Origin: DASXVX01 sp036504075
GTDB lineage: Bacteria > Bacillota > Sulfobacillia > Symbiobacteriales > Symbiobacteriaceae
DNA length: 64,000 bases
Reading direction: 5' to 3'
NCBI GenBank assembly: GCA_036504075.1
Contig: DASXVX010000078.1
Coordinates: forward strand, 55,060 to 119,059
In this document: in pieces, positions 23,729-33,068 of the stretch
Layout: the number at the start of each line of letters is the position of its first letter
Numbering within the stretch: position 1 is the stretch's first letter
Translations under genes and position numbers: made by a program
The notes under the pieces: model-generated
The model's input: only the letters and a program-made list of their open reading frames with translations
Database searches by the model: none
Told to the model about the DNA's origin: nothing

Positions 23729-26449
23729 ATGGTAGATGAACCCAAGCTTACAGAGTTGGCATCGAAGTACGATCCGAAGGCGGTCGAGGAAGAGACTTAC
23801 CAGTATTGGACAGACGGCAAGTTCTACCACGCCCCCGTCGTGCCGGGCACGCCGTCCTACACCATTGTGATTCCGCCGCCCAACGTCACCGGCGTGCTCC
23901 ACCTGGGCCACGCGCTGAACAACACCATGATCGATATTATGGTGCGGTGGAAGCGGATGCGGGGCTTCGGGGCGCTTTACCTGCCGGGCACGGACCATGC
24001 GGGTCTTGCCACGCAGATCAAAGTGGAGCAGGACCTGCGCAAGTCCGGCGGCCCCACCCGGCACGAACTTGGCCGCGAAAAATTCGTCGCTAAGGTGTGG
24101 GAGTGGAAGCACAAGTACGCCGGTACGATTGACGGCCAGTTAAAGAAGCTGGGCGTCTCCACCGACTGGAGCCGGGAAGCGTTCACCATGGACGAGCGGC
24201 TCTCCAAGGCGGTGCGGGCGTTCTTCGTGCAACTCTATAAGAAGGGGCTCATCTACCAGGGGACCCGCATCACCAACTGGTGTCCGAAAGACCAGACGGC
24301 ACTTTCGGATATCGAGGTGGAGTACGACGAGCGGGACAGCCACCTCTGGCACTTCCGCTACCCGCTGGTGGACGGCACGGGCTACATTGAAGTGGCGACC
24401 ACCCGGCCGGAGACCATGCTGGGCGATACCGGTGTGGCGGTGAACCCGGAGGATGAACGCTACCAGGCCCTCGTGGGCAAAATGCTGAAGCATCCGGCGA
24501 CCGGGCGAGAGATTCCGATCTTCGCCGACGACTACGTGGACAAGGAGTTCGGCACGGGCTGCGTCAAAGTGACGCCGTTCCACGACCCGAACGACTTTGA
24601 CATGGGCCTGCGTCACAACCTCGAGATGATCCAGGTCATCGGCCTCAAGGGTGAAATCACGCCGGCCGGGGGCAAGTACGCGGGCCTGGACCGCTACGAG
24701 TGCCGTAAGCGCATCGTGGCCGACGCCGAGGCGGAGGGCTGGCTGGTGAAGATCGAGCCGCACCGGCACGCCGTGGGCTGCTGCGCTCGCTGCGAAACCG
24801 TGGTGGAGCCGATCATCTCCCGCCAGTGGTACGTGAAAATGGCGCCGCTGGCCGAGCCGGCCGCCAAGGCCGTGCGAGACGGCGAAATCAAGATTGTGCC
24901 CGAGCGGTTCGCGAAAGTCTACCTGCACTGGATGGAGAACATCCAGGACTGGTGCATTTCCCGCCAGATCTGGTGGGGCCATCGGATCCCGGTCTGGTAC
25001 TGCGACGAATGCAACGGGCAGACCGTGGAGATCGAGTCGCCCACGAAGTGCGCCCATTGCGGCAGCGAAAAGATCCACCAGGACGAGGATGCGCTGGACA
25101 CCTGGTTCTCGTCGGCCCTCTGGCCGTTCTCGACGCTGGGCTGGCCGGACAAGACGCCGGATCTCGGCTACTTCTACCCGACCGACGTGCTGATCACGGG
25201 CTACGACATTCTGTTTTTCTGGGTGGCCCGCATGATTTTCAGCGGCATCGAGTTGACCGGCAAGAACCCGTTCCACACGGTGGTGCTGCACGGCCTCATC
25301 CGGGACGAGAAAGGCCGGAAAATGTCCAAGTCGCTGGGCAACATCGTCGACCCGTTGGACGTGATCGACAAGTACGGCACCGACGCCCTCCGGTTCATGC
25401 TGGTAACCGGCACCACGCCGGGCAACGACAGCCGGTTCTACGCCGACAAGGTCGAGGCGGCCCGGAACTTCGCCAACAAGCTCTGGAACGCCAGCCGGTT
25501 CGTGCTGATGAACCTGGCGGATTGGAACGAAGAGACTCCGGCCGAGGAATCCGGCAATTTGACCGACCGGTGGATCAAGCACCGGTTCAACGCTGCCGCT
25601 CGCGACGTCGACCGGCTCCTGGCCGACTACCAGTATGGCGAGGCCGCCCGGACGATCTATGACTTCATCTGGAGCGAATTCTGCGACTGGTATATCGAGT
25701 TGGTGAAGCCGCGGCTGTACAATCAGGAGGATCCGACTCGTCAAGCGGCACAGGAAACGCTTGCGATCGTCCTGGAGGGGACCCTCCGGCTGCTCCACCC
25801 GTTCATGCCGTATATCACGGAAGCCATCTGGCAGAAGCTGCCCGCCCAGTCTCAGCCGGTGGACACCGCCGAGGAGATTGCGAAGCAGTCCGGCCAGGCG
25901 GAACTGAATCCGTCCGTCTCTGTCACCCGGTTCCCCGAGCCCCTGGCCGGCTGGGACGACCCGGAGGCAGCCACCCGCATGTCGCTGATTATCGACGCGG
26001 TCAAGGCGCTGCGCTCCATTCGGGCCGAGTTCCGGCTGGGCGAGCACGCCAAAATCGACGCCGTGTTCATGGCCACGACCCCTGAGGCCTTCGCAACGCT
26101 GGATGAAGGGCGCGCCTTTATCGAGAACCTGGGCAAGACGGGGACGCTCTCGATCGAGATGCTGAGTCAGGAAAAGCCGCAAAACGCCGCTGCAGCGGTA
26201 ATCGCCGGCGCCGAGGTCTACGTGCCGATCGGCGGGCTGATCGACGTGCCCAAGGAGCTCGAGCGGCTGGGCAAGGAGATCGGCACCATCGAGGCCGAGG
26301 TCGGCAAGCTGAAGGGCAAGCTGGCTAACGAGGGCTTCCTGGCCAAGGCCAAGCCCGAGGTGATCGAGAAGACGAAGGAAGAGGCGGCGGCTCTGGAAGA
26401 GAAGCTGGCCTCCGTGAACGGCCGTCTGGCCATGCTGAAGAAGCTGTAG
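23729..26449 (+). CDS. valS: Valyl-tRNA synthetase
   Basis: ValRS charges tRNA-Val and edits mischarged threonine. It has 906 residues, a usual size for the class I bacterial enzyme. The HIGH motif is HLGH (58-61, in PPPNVTGVLHLGHAL). KMSKS is at 531-535. The editing domain lies between them (TTRPETMLGDTGVAV). Cysteine pairs CARC and CDEC/CAHC suggest zinc sites. A C-terminal coiled coil is present (LERLGKEIGTIEAEVGKLKGK). The ATG at 23729 follows CGGGAGG just after the T-box terminator. folC follows 19 bp later. Confidence 0.98.
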   Translation: MVDEPKLTELASKYDPKAVEEETYQYWTDGKFYHAPVVPGTPSYTIVIPPPNVTGVLHLGHALNNTMIDIMVRWKRMRGFGALYLPGTDHAGLATQIKVEQDLRKSGGPTRHELGREKFVAKVWEWKHKYAGTIDGQLKKLGVSTDWSREAFTMDERLSKAVRAFFVQLYKKGLIYQGTRITNWCPKDQTALSDIEVEYDERDSHLWHFRYPLVDGTGYIEVATTRPETMLGDTGVAVNPEDERYQALVGKMLKHPATGREIPIFADDYVDKEFGTGCVKVTPFHDPNDFDMGLRHNLEMIQVIGLKGEITPAGGKYAGLDRYECRKRIVADAEAEGWLVKIEPHRHAVGCCARCETVVEPIISRQWYVKMAPLAEPAAKAVRDGEIKIVPERFAKVYLHWMENIQDWCISRQIWWGHRIPVWYCDECNGQTVEIESPTKCAHCGSEKIHQDEDALDTWFSSALWPFSTLGWPDKTPDLGYFYPTDVLITGYDILFFWVARMIFSGIELTGKNPFHTVVLHGLIRDEKGRKMSKSLGNIVDPLDVIDKYGTDALRFMLVTGTTPGNDSRFYADKVEAARNFANKLWNASRFVLMNLADWNEETPAEESGNLTDRWIKHRFNAAARDVDRLLADYQYGEAARTIYDFIWSEFCDWYIELVKPRLYNQEDPTRQAAQETLAIVLEGTLRLLHPFMPYITEAIWQKLPAQSQPVDTAEEIAKQSGQAELNPSVSVTRFPEPLAGWDDPEAATRMSLIIDAVKALRSIRAEFRLGEHAKIDAVFMATTPEAFATLDEGRAFIENLGKTGTLSIEMLSQEKPQNAAAAVIAGAEVYVPIGGLIDVPKELERLGKEIGTIEAEVGKLKGKLANEGFLAKAKPEVIEKTKEEAAALEEKLASVNGRLAMLKKL

Positions 26450-26468
26450 CCGGGAAAGGGAGCCCCTG

Positions 26469-27767
26469 ATGACCTACGAGGAAGCGCTGGAATACGTGCA
26501 CGGCCTGGAGCGGTTCGGCGTAAAGCTCGGCCCGGAGCGGACGCAGGAGCTGCTTCGCCGGGTCGGGCGGCCGGAACGGCGGGCCGGGCGGATCATTCAC
26601 GTTACCGGGACCAGCGGCAAGGGTTCCGTGGCCGCCCTGGTGGAGGCCGCCCTCCGGGCGGCCGGCTACCGGGTGGGACTCTACACGTCGCCCGCGCTGG
26701 AGCGGTTCAACGACCGGATGCAGATCGACCGGCGGGAGATTGACGATGCCGAACTGGCGGCCCTGGTGGGGCAGGTGGCCCCCCACGTGTCCGCCATGGT
26801 CGCCGAAGGGTTGGAGCAGCCCACGGAGTTTGAAGTGATCACCGTGGTGGCATTCCTCTATTTCGCAGCCCACCAGTTGGACTGGCTGGTGTTGGAGGTG
26901 GGGGTGGGCGGCCGTTTCGACGCCACGAATGTGGTCGAGGCGCCGGTCATCACCTGCATCACCAACATCGGTCTTGACCACACCAAGTGGCTGGGCGCCA
27001 CCCACGAGGCCATCGCACAGGAGAAGGCCGGCATTATCAAGCCAGGCACTCCCTGCGTGACCGGAACGCAGCACTCGGGGGCGCTGGCGACCATCCGGGC
27101 GGAGGCGGCGGCGAACAACGCCGATCTGATCGAAGTCACGGACGCCGACTGCGACGTGGAACAGCACACCGCCGACGGACAGGTCGTTCGGCTGCTGGGC
27201 GCTCGGGGCTGGTACCGGGAGGTTGGGCTTTCGCTGCTGGGCCGGCACCAGGCGGCCAACGCCGTCGTCGCTCTGCGCGTTCTCGAACTTGCCGGGCTGC
27301 CGGAGCCGGCGATTCGGGCCGGATTTGCCGACGTGGTCTGGCCGGGCCGGTTTGAGATTCTCCGACTGCCGGGCCTGCCGGTAATCGTGCTGGACGCTGC
27401 TCACAACCCCGCCAAGTGCGAGGCGCTGGCGCAAGCCATGCGTGATTACTTCCCCGGACAGCCCGTCACGCTGGTGCTGGGCGCCCTGGCCGACAAGAAC
27501 GTGACGGCCATGGCTCGCCCGCTGCTGGAGCAGGTAGGCCGGGTCTGGACGACGACCCCGGAGAGTCCCCGCCGCCTGGACGCAGCCGGCCTGGCGGAAA
27601 TCTGTTCGTCCCTGGGACACGCCGCCACAGCCGAGGCGGACATTTCTGCAGCGGTGGAACAGGCCCTGGCAGCCACCGGCCCGTCCGGAGTTGTGCTGAT
27701 CACCGGCTCGTTCTACACCGTAGGTCCGGCCCGCAAGCACTTGCGGGCGCGAATGGGACGAGAATAA
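26469..27767 (+). CDS. folC: Folylpolyglutamate synthase / dihydrofolate synthase
   Basis: FolC adds L-glutamate to folates and, in many bacteria, also makes dihydrofolate. The protein has 432 residues. The P-loop is GTSGKGS (47-53). The second conserved block EVGVGGRFDATNVV and the C-terminal VLDAAHNPAKCEAL are present. It follows valS by 19 bp, a common order in Bacillota, and so should fall under the same T-box. Confidence 0.96.
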   Translation: MTYEEALEYVHGLERFGVKLGPERTQELLRRVGRPERRAGRIIHVTGTSGKGSVAALVEAALRAAGYRVGLYTSPALERFNDRMQIDRREIDDAELAALVGQVAPHVSAMVAEGLEQPTEFEVITVVAFLYFAAHQLDWLVLEVGVGGRFDATNVVEAPVITCITNIGLDHTKWLGATHEAIAQEKAGIIKPGTPCVTGTQHSGALATIRAEAAANNADLIEVTDADCDVEQHTADGQVVRLLGARGWYREVGLSLLGRHQAANAVVALRVLELAGLPEPAIRAGFADVVWPGRFEILRLPGLPVIVLDAAHNPAKCEALAQAMRDYFPGQPVTLVLGALADKNVTAMARPLLEQVGRVWTTTPESPRRLDAAGLAEICSSLGHAATAEADISAAVEQALAATGPSGVVLITGSFYTVGPARKHLRARMGRE

Positions 27768-27822
27768 GCGAGACCCTGTCCGCATAGGGTTGGAGGGAAA
27801 GGACCCGTCAAGGCGGTACCTG

Positions 27823-27848
27823 CTTGCCCGGAACCATGGCCGGGCAAG
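27823..27848 (+). other. Leader stem-loop before the SPOR gene
   Basis: A 9-bp perfect stem CTTGCCCGG/CCGGGCAAG with an 8-base loop, no T tail. It may mark the folC mRNA end or a leader structure. Confidence 0.45.
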
Positions 27849-27900
27849 TCGAGGCCGTCCCACCGGCGGGCGATTCCACCCAAGCGGGAGGGGCATCTAA

Positions 27901-28734
27901 ATGCAACGTTTCGGCCGCACGGCGCAAACGAAGATGAAGGACGGGTGGGGCGGCAGCTTTGTCCTCGCCGCCATTCTCTGTCTGGCTCTGGCATACTGGG
28001 CCGGGGACTACATCAGCAAGCGTTTCGGGGGTACCGAGACCGCAGGCCCGAGTCCGGCCGGGGTCACAGGGGTAAGCCCGAAGACCGGGGGGACCACCGG
28101 CGCCGCCATGTCCGAGCCGCACCAGTTCCAGGTCTACTTCGTGCAGGCCGGCGCTTTCCGCTCCGACGCCAAAGCGAAGGACCTGATGCACACGCTGGCT
28201 GACCACAGCTACCAGGCCATGGTAACGGCCCGGGACAGCACCGGCATGAGCCATGTTTACGCCGGTGTTTACACCAGCCAGGAGAACGCCGACAATGTCA
28301 AAGCCAAGCTGACGGCGGACGGAATCACCACCGGGGCCTACACCCGGCCGGTGACCGTCGACCACAACCCGGAAGCCGTTCCGGCGATCAGTTCCACCAC
28401 CAAGGGCACCGAAGTGAAGAGCGCCCTGGATGCCCTCAACACGTACCTTTACGAAGCGGCCGTCCTGATGGAGAATCGGGCAGCCGGCGTCACCGCCGAC
28501 ACGACCAGCATTGCCAGCCTGGGCAAGAAGCTTTCCGAGATTGCTATCAACATGACCACAGACAAAGATCCGAATGTCAAAAAGTTTGCCGATGTGGCCG
28601 CCCTGGCCGCCGTCAACGCCCGGGCGCTGGAGGGAGCGGCTTCGGCTTCCGTCTCCAGCGACCAATACCAGTCAGCCATGAGCGGGTATCTGTCGCTTCT
28701 GGAGCAGTATCGGAGCTTGCAGCCCACCAAATAG
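27901..28734 (+). CDS. Membrane-anchored SPOR-domain protein
   Basis: SPOR domains bind denuded peptidoglycan at division or spore septa. This 277-residue protein has a short cytoplasmic head, one membrane helix (SFVLAAILCLALAYWAGDYI, about 18-37), a Gly/Thr linker and a SPOR domain (about 75-160, starting FQVYFVQAGAFRSDAKAKDL). The remaining C-terminal region is helical and not recognised. The ATG has a GCGGGAGGGG site. It sits between folC and the maf-mre block, fitting a role in cell-wall remodelling. Confidence 0.85.
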   Translation: MQRFGRTAQTKMKDGWGGSFVLAAILCLALAYWAGDYISKRFGGTETAGPSPAGVTGVSPKTGGTTGAAMSEPHQFQVYFVQAGAFRSDAKAKDLMHTLADHSYQAMVTARDSTGMSHVYAGVYTSQENADNVKAKLTADGITTGAYTRPVTVDHNPEAVPAISSTTKGTEVKSALDALNTYLYEAAVLMENRAAGVTADTTSIASLGKKLSEIAINMTTDKDPNVKKFADVAALAAVNARALEGAASASVSSDQYQSAMSGYLSLLEQYRSLQPTK

Positions 28735-28761
28735 GCGGGCGTGAAGCAAGCGCGACGGCCA

Positions 28762-28797
28762 AGAAGACCGCCCCATGGTGGCGGTCTTCTCGTTTGC
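28762..28797 (+). terminator. Rho-independent terminator after SPOR gene
   Basis: Stem AGAAGACCGCC/GGCGGTCTTCT with a 7-base loop, then CGTTTGCGCTTCTG. Confidence 0.8.
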
Positions 28798-28824
28798 GCT
28801 TCTGTTGTGTCTAATTGGAAGTTA

Positions 28825-28853
28825 TTGCCATCCACACGCATCTCTGTTATGCT
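28825..28853 (+). promoter_or_regulatory. Promoter of the DUF4321-maf-radC-mre unit
   Basis: TTGCCA (28825-28830), 17-bp spacer, TATGCT (28848-28853) preceded by an extended TGT. It is the first promoter I see after the SPOR-gene terminator. Confidence 0.6.
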
Positions 28854-28963
28854 TGTTGCTGTCGGCAAAATAGCAGAGGATTTTGGGCGCCCTTCCCCGA
28901 AACCATCTCCAGTTCTAAGCCGTCATACCCTGTGTGGGTACGGCTCGTTAGGAGGCCGTCTTC

Positions 28964-29203
28964 GTGAGTCGTGGTTGGCTCGCCTTCATGTGGGCGATTA
29001 TCGGTGCTGTCGTCGGACAACTTTTAGGCCTGGCGCTGGCCAAGCAGGTACCCTTCCTGCAGACCTACATCCCGTTAAGCGTGAGTCCAGCCACACTGGA
29101 CTTGGCGTTTATGAACATTACCCTCGGTATTTCGCTCAAACTATCCATAGCCGGGGCGGTCGGACTGGTTCTGGCCCTTTGGCTGGCTCTTCGCAACGCA
29201 TAG
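28964..29203 (+). CDS. DUF4321 small membrane protein
   Basis: This is a 79-residue protein with two membrane segments (about 6-27 and 52-75) and no soluble domain. It fits DUF4321, a Bacillota family usually found just before maf, radC or mreB, as here. The function is unknown; its place suggests a link to cell-shape genes. The GTG at 28964 follows TAGGAGG. Confidence 0.8.
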   Translation: MSRGWLAFMWAIIGAVVGQLLGLALAKQVPFLQTYIPLSVSPATLDLAFMNITLGISLKLSIAGAVGLVLALWLALRNA

Positions 29204-29220
29204 TCCCACTGAGGTGAGCT

Positions 29221-29790
29221 TTGTTGAACATCATACTGGCATCGGCGTCGCCCCGTCGTCAGGAACTCCTGCGGCAAGTGGGCGTTTCCTTTCGTGTGAT
29301 TCCGAGCAACGTGGATGAGCAAGTGGCTGTCCCCATGCAACCCGGCGAACTGGTGGAGCATCTTGCAGTCTCCAAGGCCCGTGACGTGGCCGTCGGCCAC
29401 CCGGACGCCCTGGTCATCGGGGCCGATACCATCGTCGTGGTGGCGGGCGAAATCCTGGGCAAGCCGAAGGACCGAGCCGATGCTGTGGCCATGCTGCAGC
29501 GGCTCTCCGGCGGGGCCCACGAAGTCATGACCGGTGTGGCCATCATCGGCGCCGGTCGGGAGGCCGTCTTTCACGAAGTGACGACCGTGCACTTCGTCGC
29601 CCTGGCTCAGGACCAGATCGAACGCTACGTCGATTCCGGCGAGCCTATGGACAAGGCGGGCGCTTACGCCATCCAGGGCCGGGCCGGCGCGATGATCAGC
29701 GGAATTGCCGGCGACTATTTCAACGTAGTCGGGCTTCCCATTTGCCGCACGGTGCAACTCCTCTCCAACTTCGGCGTAACGGTTCTTTAG
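29221..29790 (+). CDS. maf: Maf-like nucleotide pyrophosphatase
   Basis: Maf proteins hydrolyse non-canonical or pyrimidine nucleoside triphosphates and were first linked to septum formation. The 189-residue protein has SASPRR, GADTIV, GKPKDRADA and the C-terminal AYAIQGRAGAMISGIAGDYF. Two TTG codons (29221 and 29224) stand at the start; the second has better spacing from GAGGTGAG. radC follows 25 bp later. Confidence 0.93.
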   Translation: MLNIILASASPRRQELLRQVGVSFRVIPSNVDEQVAVPMQPGELVEHLAVSKARDVAVGHPDALVIGADTIVVVAGEILGKPKDRADAVAMLQRLSGGAHEVMTGVAIIGAGREAVFHEVTTVHFVALAQDQIERYVDSGEPMDKAGAYAIQGRAGAMISGIAGDYFNVVGLPICRTVQLLSNFGVTVL

Positions 29791-29815
29791 GGGAGCCCCG
29801 GAAAGGGGCGCACGC

Positions 29816-30523
29816 ATGTCCGTACCGCTCAAGGCGCTCCCGCAGGCCGACCGGCCGCGGGAGAAACTGGTTCGGCTGGGGGCGGAAAGGCTCTCAGACG
29901 TGGAACTGGTCGCGATTTTGCTGGGAACGGGCGTGAAAGGCCGTTCGGTGATTGAATTGGCGCAGGCGTTGCTGCATCATTGTGAGTCGAAGAGTACCGG
30001 AAACGGACTCCGCGGTCTGCTGGAACTTCGGGACATCGAACTGAAGCAGGCGGTTCCCGGCATTGGGCAGGCCAAGCTGTGCCAGGTGCTGGCGGCGTTA
30101 CAACTGGGCCTCCGGGCCGGGGCGACGGTGCTCAAACGGGTGGATTTGTCCAACCCGCGAACCGTGTTTGAGTACCTGGCGCCGCGCATGTCCAGCCTGG
30201 ATCACGAGCAGTTTATGGTAATTTTGCTGAACGCGAAGAATCACGTGATCGATGTCGAATGTGTCTCGGTAGGAACCTTAACGGCTTCCCTTGTTCACCC
30301 CAGAGAGATCTTCAAGTCGGCAATTCGGCGCAGCGCTCACGCCATCATCGTGGCTCATAATCATCCCAGCGGCGATCCGACGCCCAGCCGGGAGGACCGC
30401 GAGGTAACCCAGCGGCTTGTTCAGGCAGGCCGGCTGATTGGCATCGAAGTGCTGGACCACCTGGTCGTGGGGGACGGACGGTACATCAGCTTCCGGGAAC
30501 GCAAACTTTTGGAATGGCCCTAG
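29816..30523 (+). CDS. radC: RadC-family JAB/MPN-domain protein
   Basis: RadC proteins have an N-terminal helix-hairpin-helix region and a C-terminal JAB1/MPN metalloprotease-like domain. Despite the name, a DNA repair role is not established. Here (235 residues) the metal motif is HNHPSGDPTPSREDREVT, with VSVGTLTASLVHPREIFKSAI before it. The HhH region has LRDIELKQAVPGIGQAK. It lies between maf and mreB, the classic Bacillota order. Confidence 0.94.
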   Translation: MSVPLKALPQADRPREKLVRLGAERLSDVELVAILLGTGVKGRSVIELAQALLHHCESKSTGNGLRGLLELRDIELKQAVPGIGQAKLCQVLAALQLGLRAGATVLKRVDLSNPRTVFEYLAPRMSSLDHEQFMVILLNAKNHVIDVECVSVGTLTASLVHPREIFKSAIRRSAHAIIVAHNHPSGDPTPSREDREVTQRLVQAGRLIGIEVLDHLVVGDGRYISFRERKLLEWP

Positions 30524-30557
30524 ACCCGTCGTCGCATGAAGAAAGGGGATCTGTGCG

Positions 30558-31577
30558 GTGTCGTTTATGCAGATGTTCGCGCGCGACTTGGGGATTGATC
30601 TTGGAACCGCAAACACCCTTGTGTACGTAAAGGGCCGTGGCATCGTCATTCAGGAGCCGTCGGTGGTGGCGGTAGACCGCGACAAGAAGGAGCCTTTGGC
30701 GGTTGGCTCCGAAGCGAAGCAAATGCTGGGGCGCACCCCCGGTAACATCGTAGCGATCCGGCCGCTCAAGGACGGTGTCATTGCCGACTTCGACATTACG
30801 CAGATCATGCTCAAGTACTTCATCCAGAAAGCTTATCCCCGGCGGGCGCCGTTTCGTCCCCGGGTTATCATTGGCATTCCCTCTGGCGTTACCGGCGTGG
30901 AGCGCCGGGCGGTCCAGGATGCGGCCCTGCAGGCCGGGGCCCGCGAGGCGTACGTGATTGAGGAGCCCATGGCCGCTGCCATTGGTGCGGGATTGCCCGT
31001 GGAAGAGCCTACGGGCTCCATGGTGGTCGACATCGGCGGCGGCACCACCGAAGTGGCGATCATCTCGCTAGGCGGCCTGGTCACGGCCAAGTCCATCCGC
31101 GTCGCCGGCGACGAACTGGACGAGGCGATCGTGCAGTACGTCAAGCGGACCTACAATATGCTGATCGGCGAGCGGACCGGCGAGGAAGTCAAAATGACAA
31201 TTGGCTCGGCCTATCCCGCGGCCAAGGAAGAATCCATGGAGGTCCGCGGCCGTGACCTGGTCACCGGCCTGCCCCGGACGCTCCGGGTCACCTCCGAGGA
31301 AATCCGCAAGGCGATCCAGGAGCCGGTGTTTGCGATCCTCGAAGCCATCAAAATCACCCTGGAGAACACCCCGCCCGAACTGGCCTCTGACATCATGGAT
31401 CGCGGCATCGTCATGACCGGAGGCGGCGCCTTGCTGAAGGGCCTCGACACGTTGATCTCCAAGGAGACCGGCATGCCGGTGCACGTGGCGGACGAGCCGC
31501 TGCTCTGCGTCGTGCGTGGTTGCGGTAAGTGCCTGGACGATCTCCATATTCTGAAACGGGTGGCGCGGCAGTCCTAG
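30558..31577 (+). CDS. mreB: Rod shape-determining protein MreB
   Basis: MreB is the actin-like protein whose filaments guide lateral wall synthesis. The 339-residue sequence has the phosphate 1 motif DLGIDLGTANTLVY, phosphate 2 VVDIGGGTTEVA and adenosine motif MTGGGALLKGLD. The membrane-binding N-terminus is MSFMQMFARD. Start is GTG 30558 behind GAAAGGGGA. It heads mreB-mreC-mreD-PBP2. Confidence 0.97.
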   Translation: MSFMQMFARDLGIDLGTANTLVYVKGRGIVIQEPSVVAVDRDKKEPLAVGSEAKQMLGRTPGNIVAIRPLKDGVIADFDITQIMLKYFIQKAYPRRAPFRPRVIIGIPSGVTGVERRAVQDAALQAGAREAYVIEEPMAAAIGAGLPVEEPTGSMVVDIGGGTTEVAIISLGGLVTAKSIRVAGDELDEAIVQYVKRTYNMLIGERTGEEVKMTIGSAYPAAKEESMEVRGRDLVTGLPRTLRVTSEEIRKAIQEPVFAILEAIKITLENTPPELASDIMDRGIVMTGGGALLKGLDTLISKETGMPVHVADEPLLCVVRGCGKCLDDLHILKRVARQS

Positions 31578-31601
31578 GGCTGCTGCCGCGGCAGAAGGGT
31601 C

Positions 31602-32468
31602 GTGGTGCGTTCACCCATGAGAAATAATAAGCAGTTGCGCTATTTGGGAGCAGCATTGGTCACACTCGTGGTCATTTTTGGACTCATGACGGCCACGTCA
31701 CGGGATCGCACCGAATCCACGCTGGTGGAAAAGGCTATCTCCACCTTGCTCTATCCCCTGCAAATGGGTACCGACTGGGTGGCCCGCCAGTTTCGCGGCG
31801 CGGGCCAGACTGTGCAGGAGCTTACTCACCTGCGGGAAGAGAACGCCGACCTGAAGGCGAAAGTGCAGCAGGCTGAACAGGTGGAGGCCCGCAACCAGCT
31901 GCTCCGGCAGGAAAACCAGATGCTACGCGGTGAGCTGGGCATGAAGGAGCGCGCCCAGTACAAATTGCTGACGGCCCAGGTCATTAGCCGGACGCCGGAT
32001 AACTGGTACAAAACGGTGACCATTAACCGGGGCAGCCGGGAAGGCGTTCAGTCGCACATGGCCGTCGTCAACTGGCAGGGGCTTGTGGGCACGGTCTCGC
32101 AGGTCACGCCGTTCACGGCTACCGTTCAGCTCGTCACGGACGCCGGCTTTGGCCAGACGCCGGGATTCGGCGCCGGCGCCAAGCTGCCTACGGGTGAAGA
32201 GGGCGTGATCGTGACGGTCCAGGGCGGCCATCTCCGGATGAATTTCTTCTCCAGCTACCCGTCCGTGGAGCTGGGTCCGGTCTTCACGTCCGGCCAGGGT
32301 ATGATGCCGCCCGACCTGCTGATCGGGTACGCCGACAGTTACAACAAGGCCGGCCCGGCCTACGACAAGTACCTCAACGTACGCCCCGCGGTAGACTTCG
32401 GCAAGCTGGACGTCGTCCATGTTGTCATGCGCCTGGCTGACAAGGACGGGGGGGCGACAACCCCGTGA
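31602..32468 (+). CDS. mreC: Cell-shape protein MreC
   Basis: MreC is a bitopic scaffold that links MreB to PBP2 outside the membrane. The 288-residue protein has one N-terminal membrane helix (YLGAALVTLVVIFGLMT), a coiled coil (about 70-110, LREENADLKAKVQQAEQVEARNQL) and a beta-rich outer domain with VSQVTPFTATVQLVTD. Start options are GTG 31602, GTG 31605 and ATG 31617; AGAAGGG at 31593 favours 31605 by spacing. Its TGA overlaps the mreD GTG. Confidence 0.93.
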   Translation: MVRSPMRNNKQLRYLGAALVTLVVIFGLMTATSRDRTESTLVEKAISTLLYPLQMGTDWVARQFRGAGQTVQELTHLREENADLKAKVQQAEQVEARNQLLRQENQMLRGELGMKERAQYKLLTAQVISRTPDNWYKTVTINRGSREGVQSHMAVVNWQGLVGTVSQVTPFTATVQLVTDAGFGQTPGFGAGAKLPTGEEGVIVTVQGGHLRMNFFSSYPSVELGPVFTSGQGMMPPDLLIGYADSYNKAGPAYDKYLNVRPAVDFGKLDVVHVVMRLADKDGGATTP

Positions 32469-32983
32469 GGTACTGGGTACTGACCGGCATCGTGGTCCTG
32501 GCCTTCCTGCTCCAGTCCGTGGTCTCGCATTATGTGGCCATCCAGGGGATTGCGCCGAATTTCCTGCTGGTCATCATATTGACTTACGGCCTGCTGTTCG
32601 GCTGGCCGATTGGGCTGGGAGCGGGGGTCCTGGGTGGACTTCTGCTGGACCTGACAGCCGGCCGGTTCATCGGGCTGCACGTGCTCTCGCTGGCTTCGGT
32701 GGGCCTGGTGGCGGGCCTGGTCGAAGAGCGCGTCTTCAAAGACAACTTCCTTCTGGCTCCGGTGAGCGGGTTGGTCGGCTCCATTGCCAGCCAACTGATC
32801 GTACTGGTCTGCCTCTGGCTGTACGGCTGGCAGGTTCCGCTCTGGCAGACGCTGCGTTCAACGGTCTTCCCGGCAGCGCTGTACGACATGATGCTGGCAA
32901 TCCTGATATATGGGCGAATATACAGGTACTACCTATACCTAAAACCGGATCCCCGCGGTACAATCGTATTACGGCGACACTAG
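32465..32983 (+). CDS. mreD: Cell-shape protein MreD
   Basis: MreD is a small integral membrane protein of the elongasome. The 172-residue sequence has about five hydrophobic segments and the family pattern NFLLVIILTYGLLFG...GLGAGVLGGLLLDL. The GTG at 32465 overlaps the mreC stop by four bases (GTGA), so translation is coupled. Confidence 0.92.
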   Translation: MRYWVLTGIVVLAFLLQSVVSHYVAIQGIAPNFLLVIILTYGLLFGWPIGLGAGVLGGLLLDLTAGRFIGLHVLSLASVGLVAGLVEERVFKDNFLLAPVSGLVGSIASQLIVLVCLWLYGWQVPLWQTLRSTVFPAALYDMMLAILIYGRIYRYYLYLKPDPRGTIVLRRH

Positions 32984-32985
32984 CG

Positions 32986-33012
32986 CGACGGGCCTTGCGG
33001 CCCGTCGTCCTC
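32986..33012 (+). terminator. Stem-loop between mreD and the PBP2 gene
   Basis: GACGGGCC/GGCCCGTC with a TTGC loop, 8-bp stem, weak T content after it. It may be an attenuator. Confidence 0.45.
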
Positions 33013-33068
33013 GTTATGCGCGCTGGATATTGACTCTTCATACTTGTAAAAGAAGGGGATGCGGCTCC

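Noticed and set aside
24140..26182. Long minus-strand frame (680 codons) opposite valS
   Set aside because: valS is certain, and the opposite frame shows no domain pattern.
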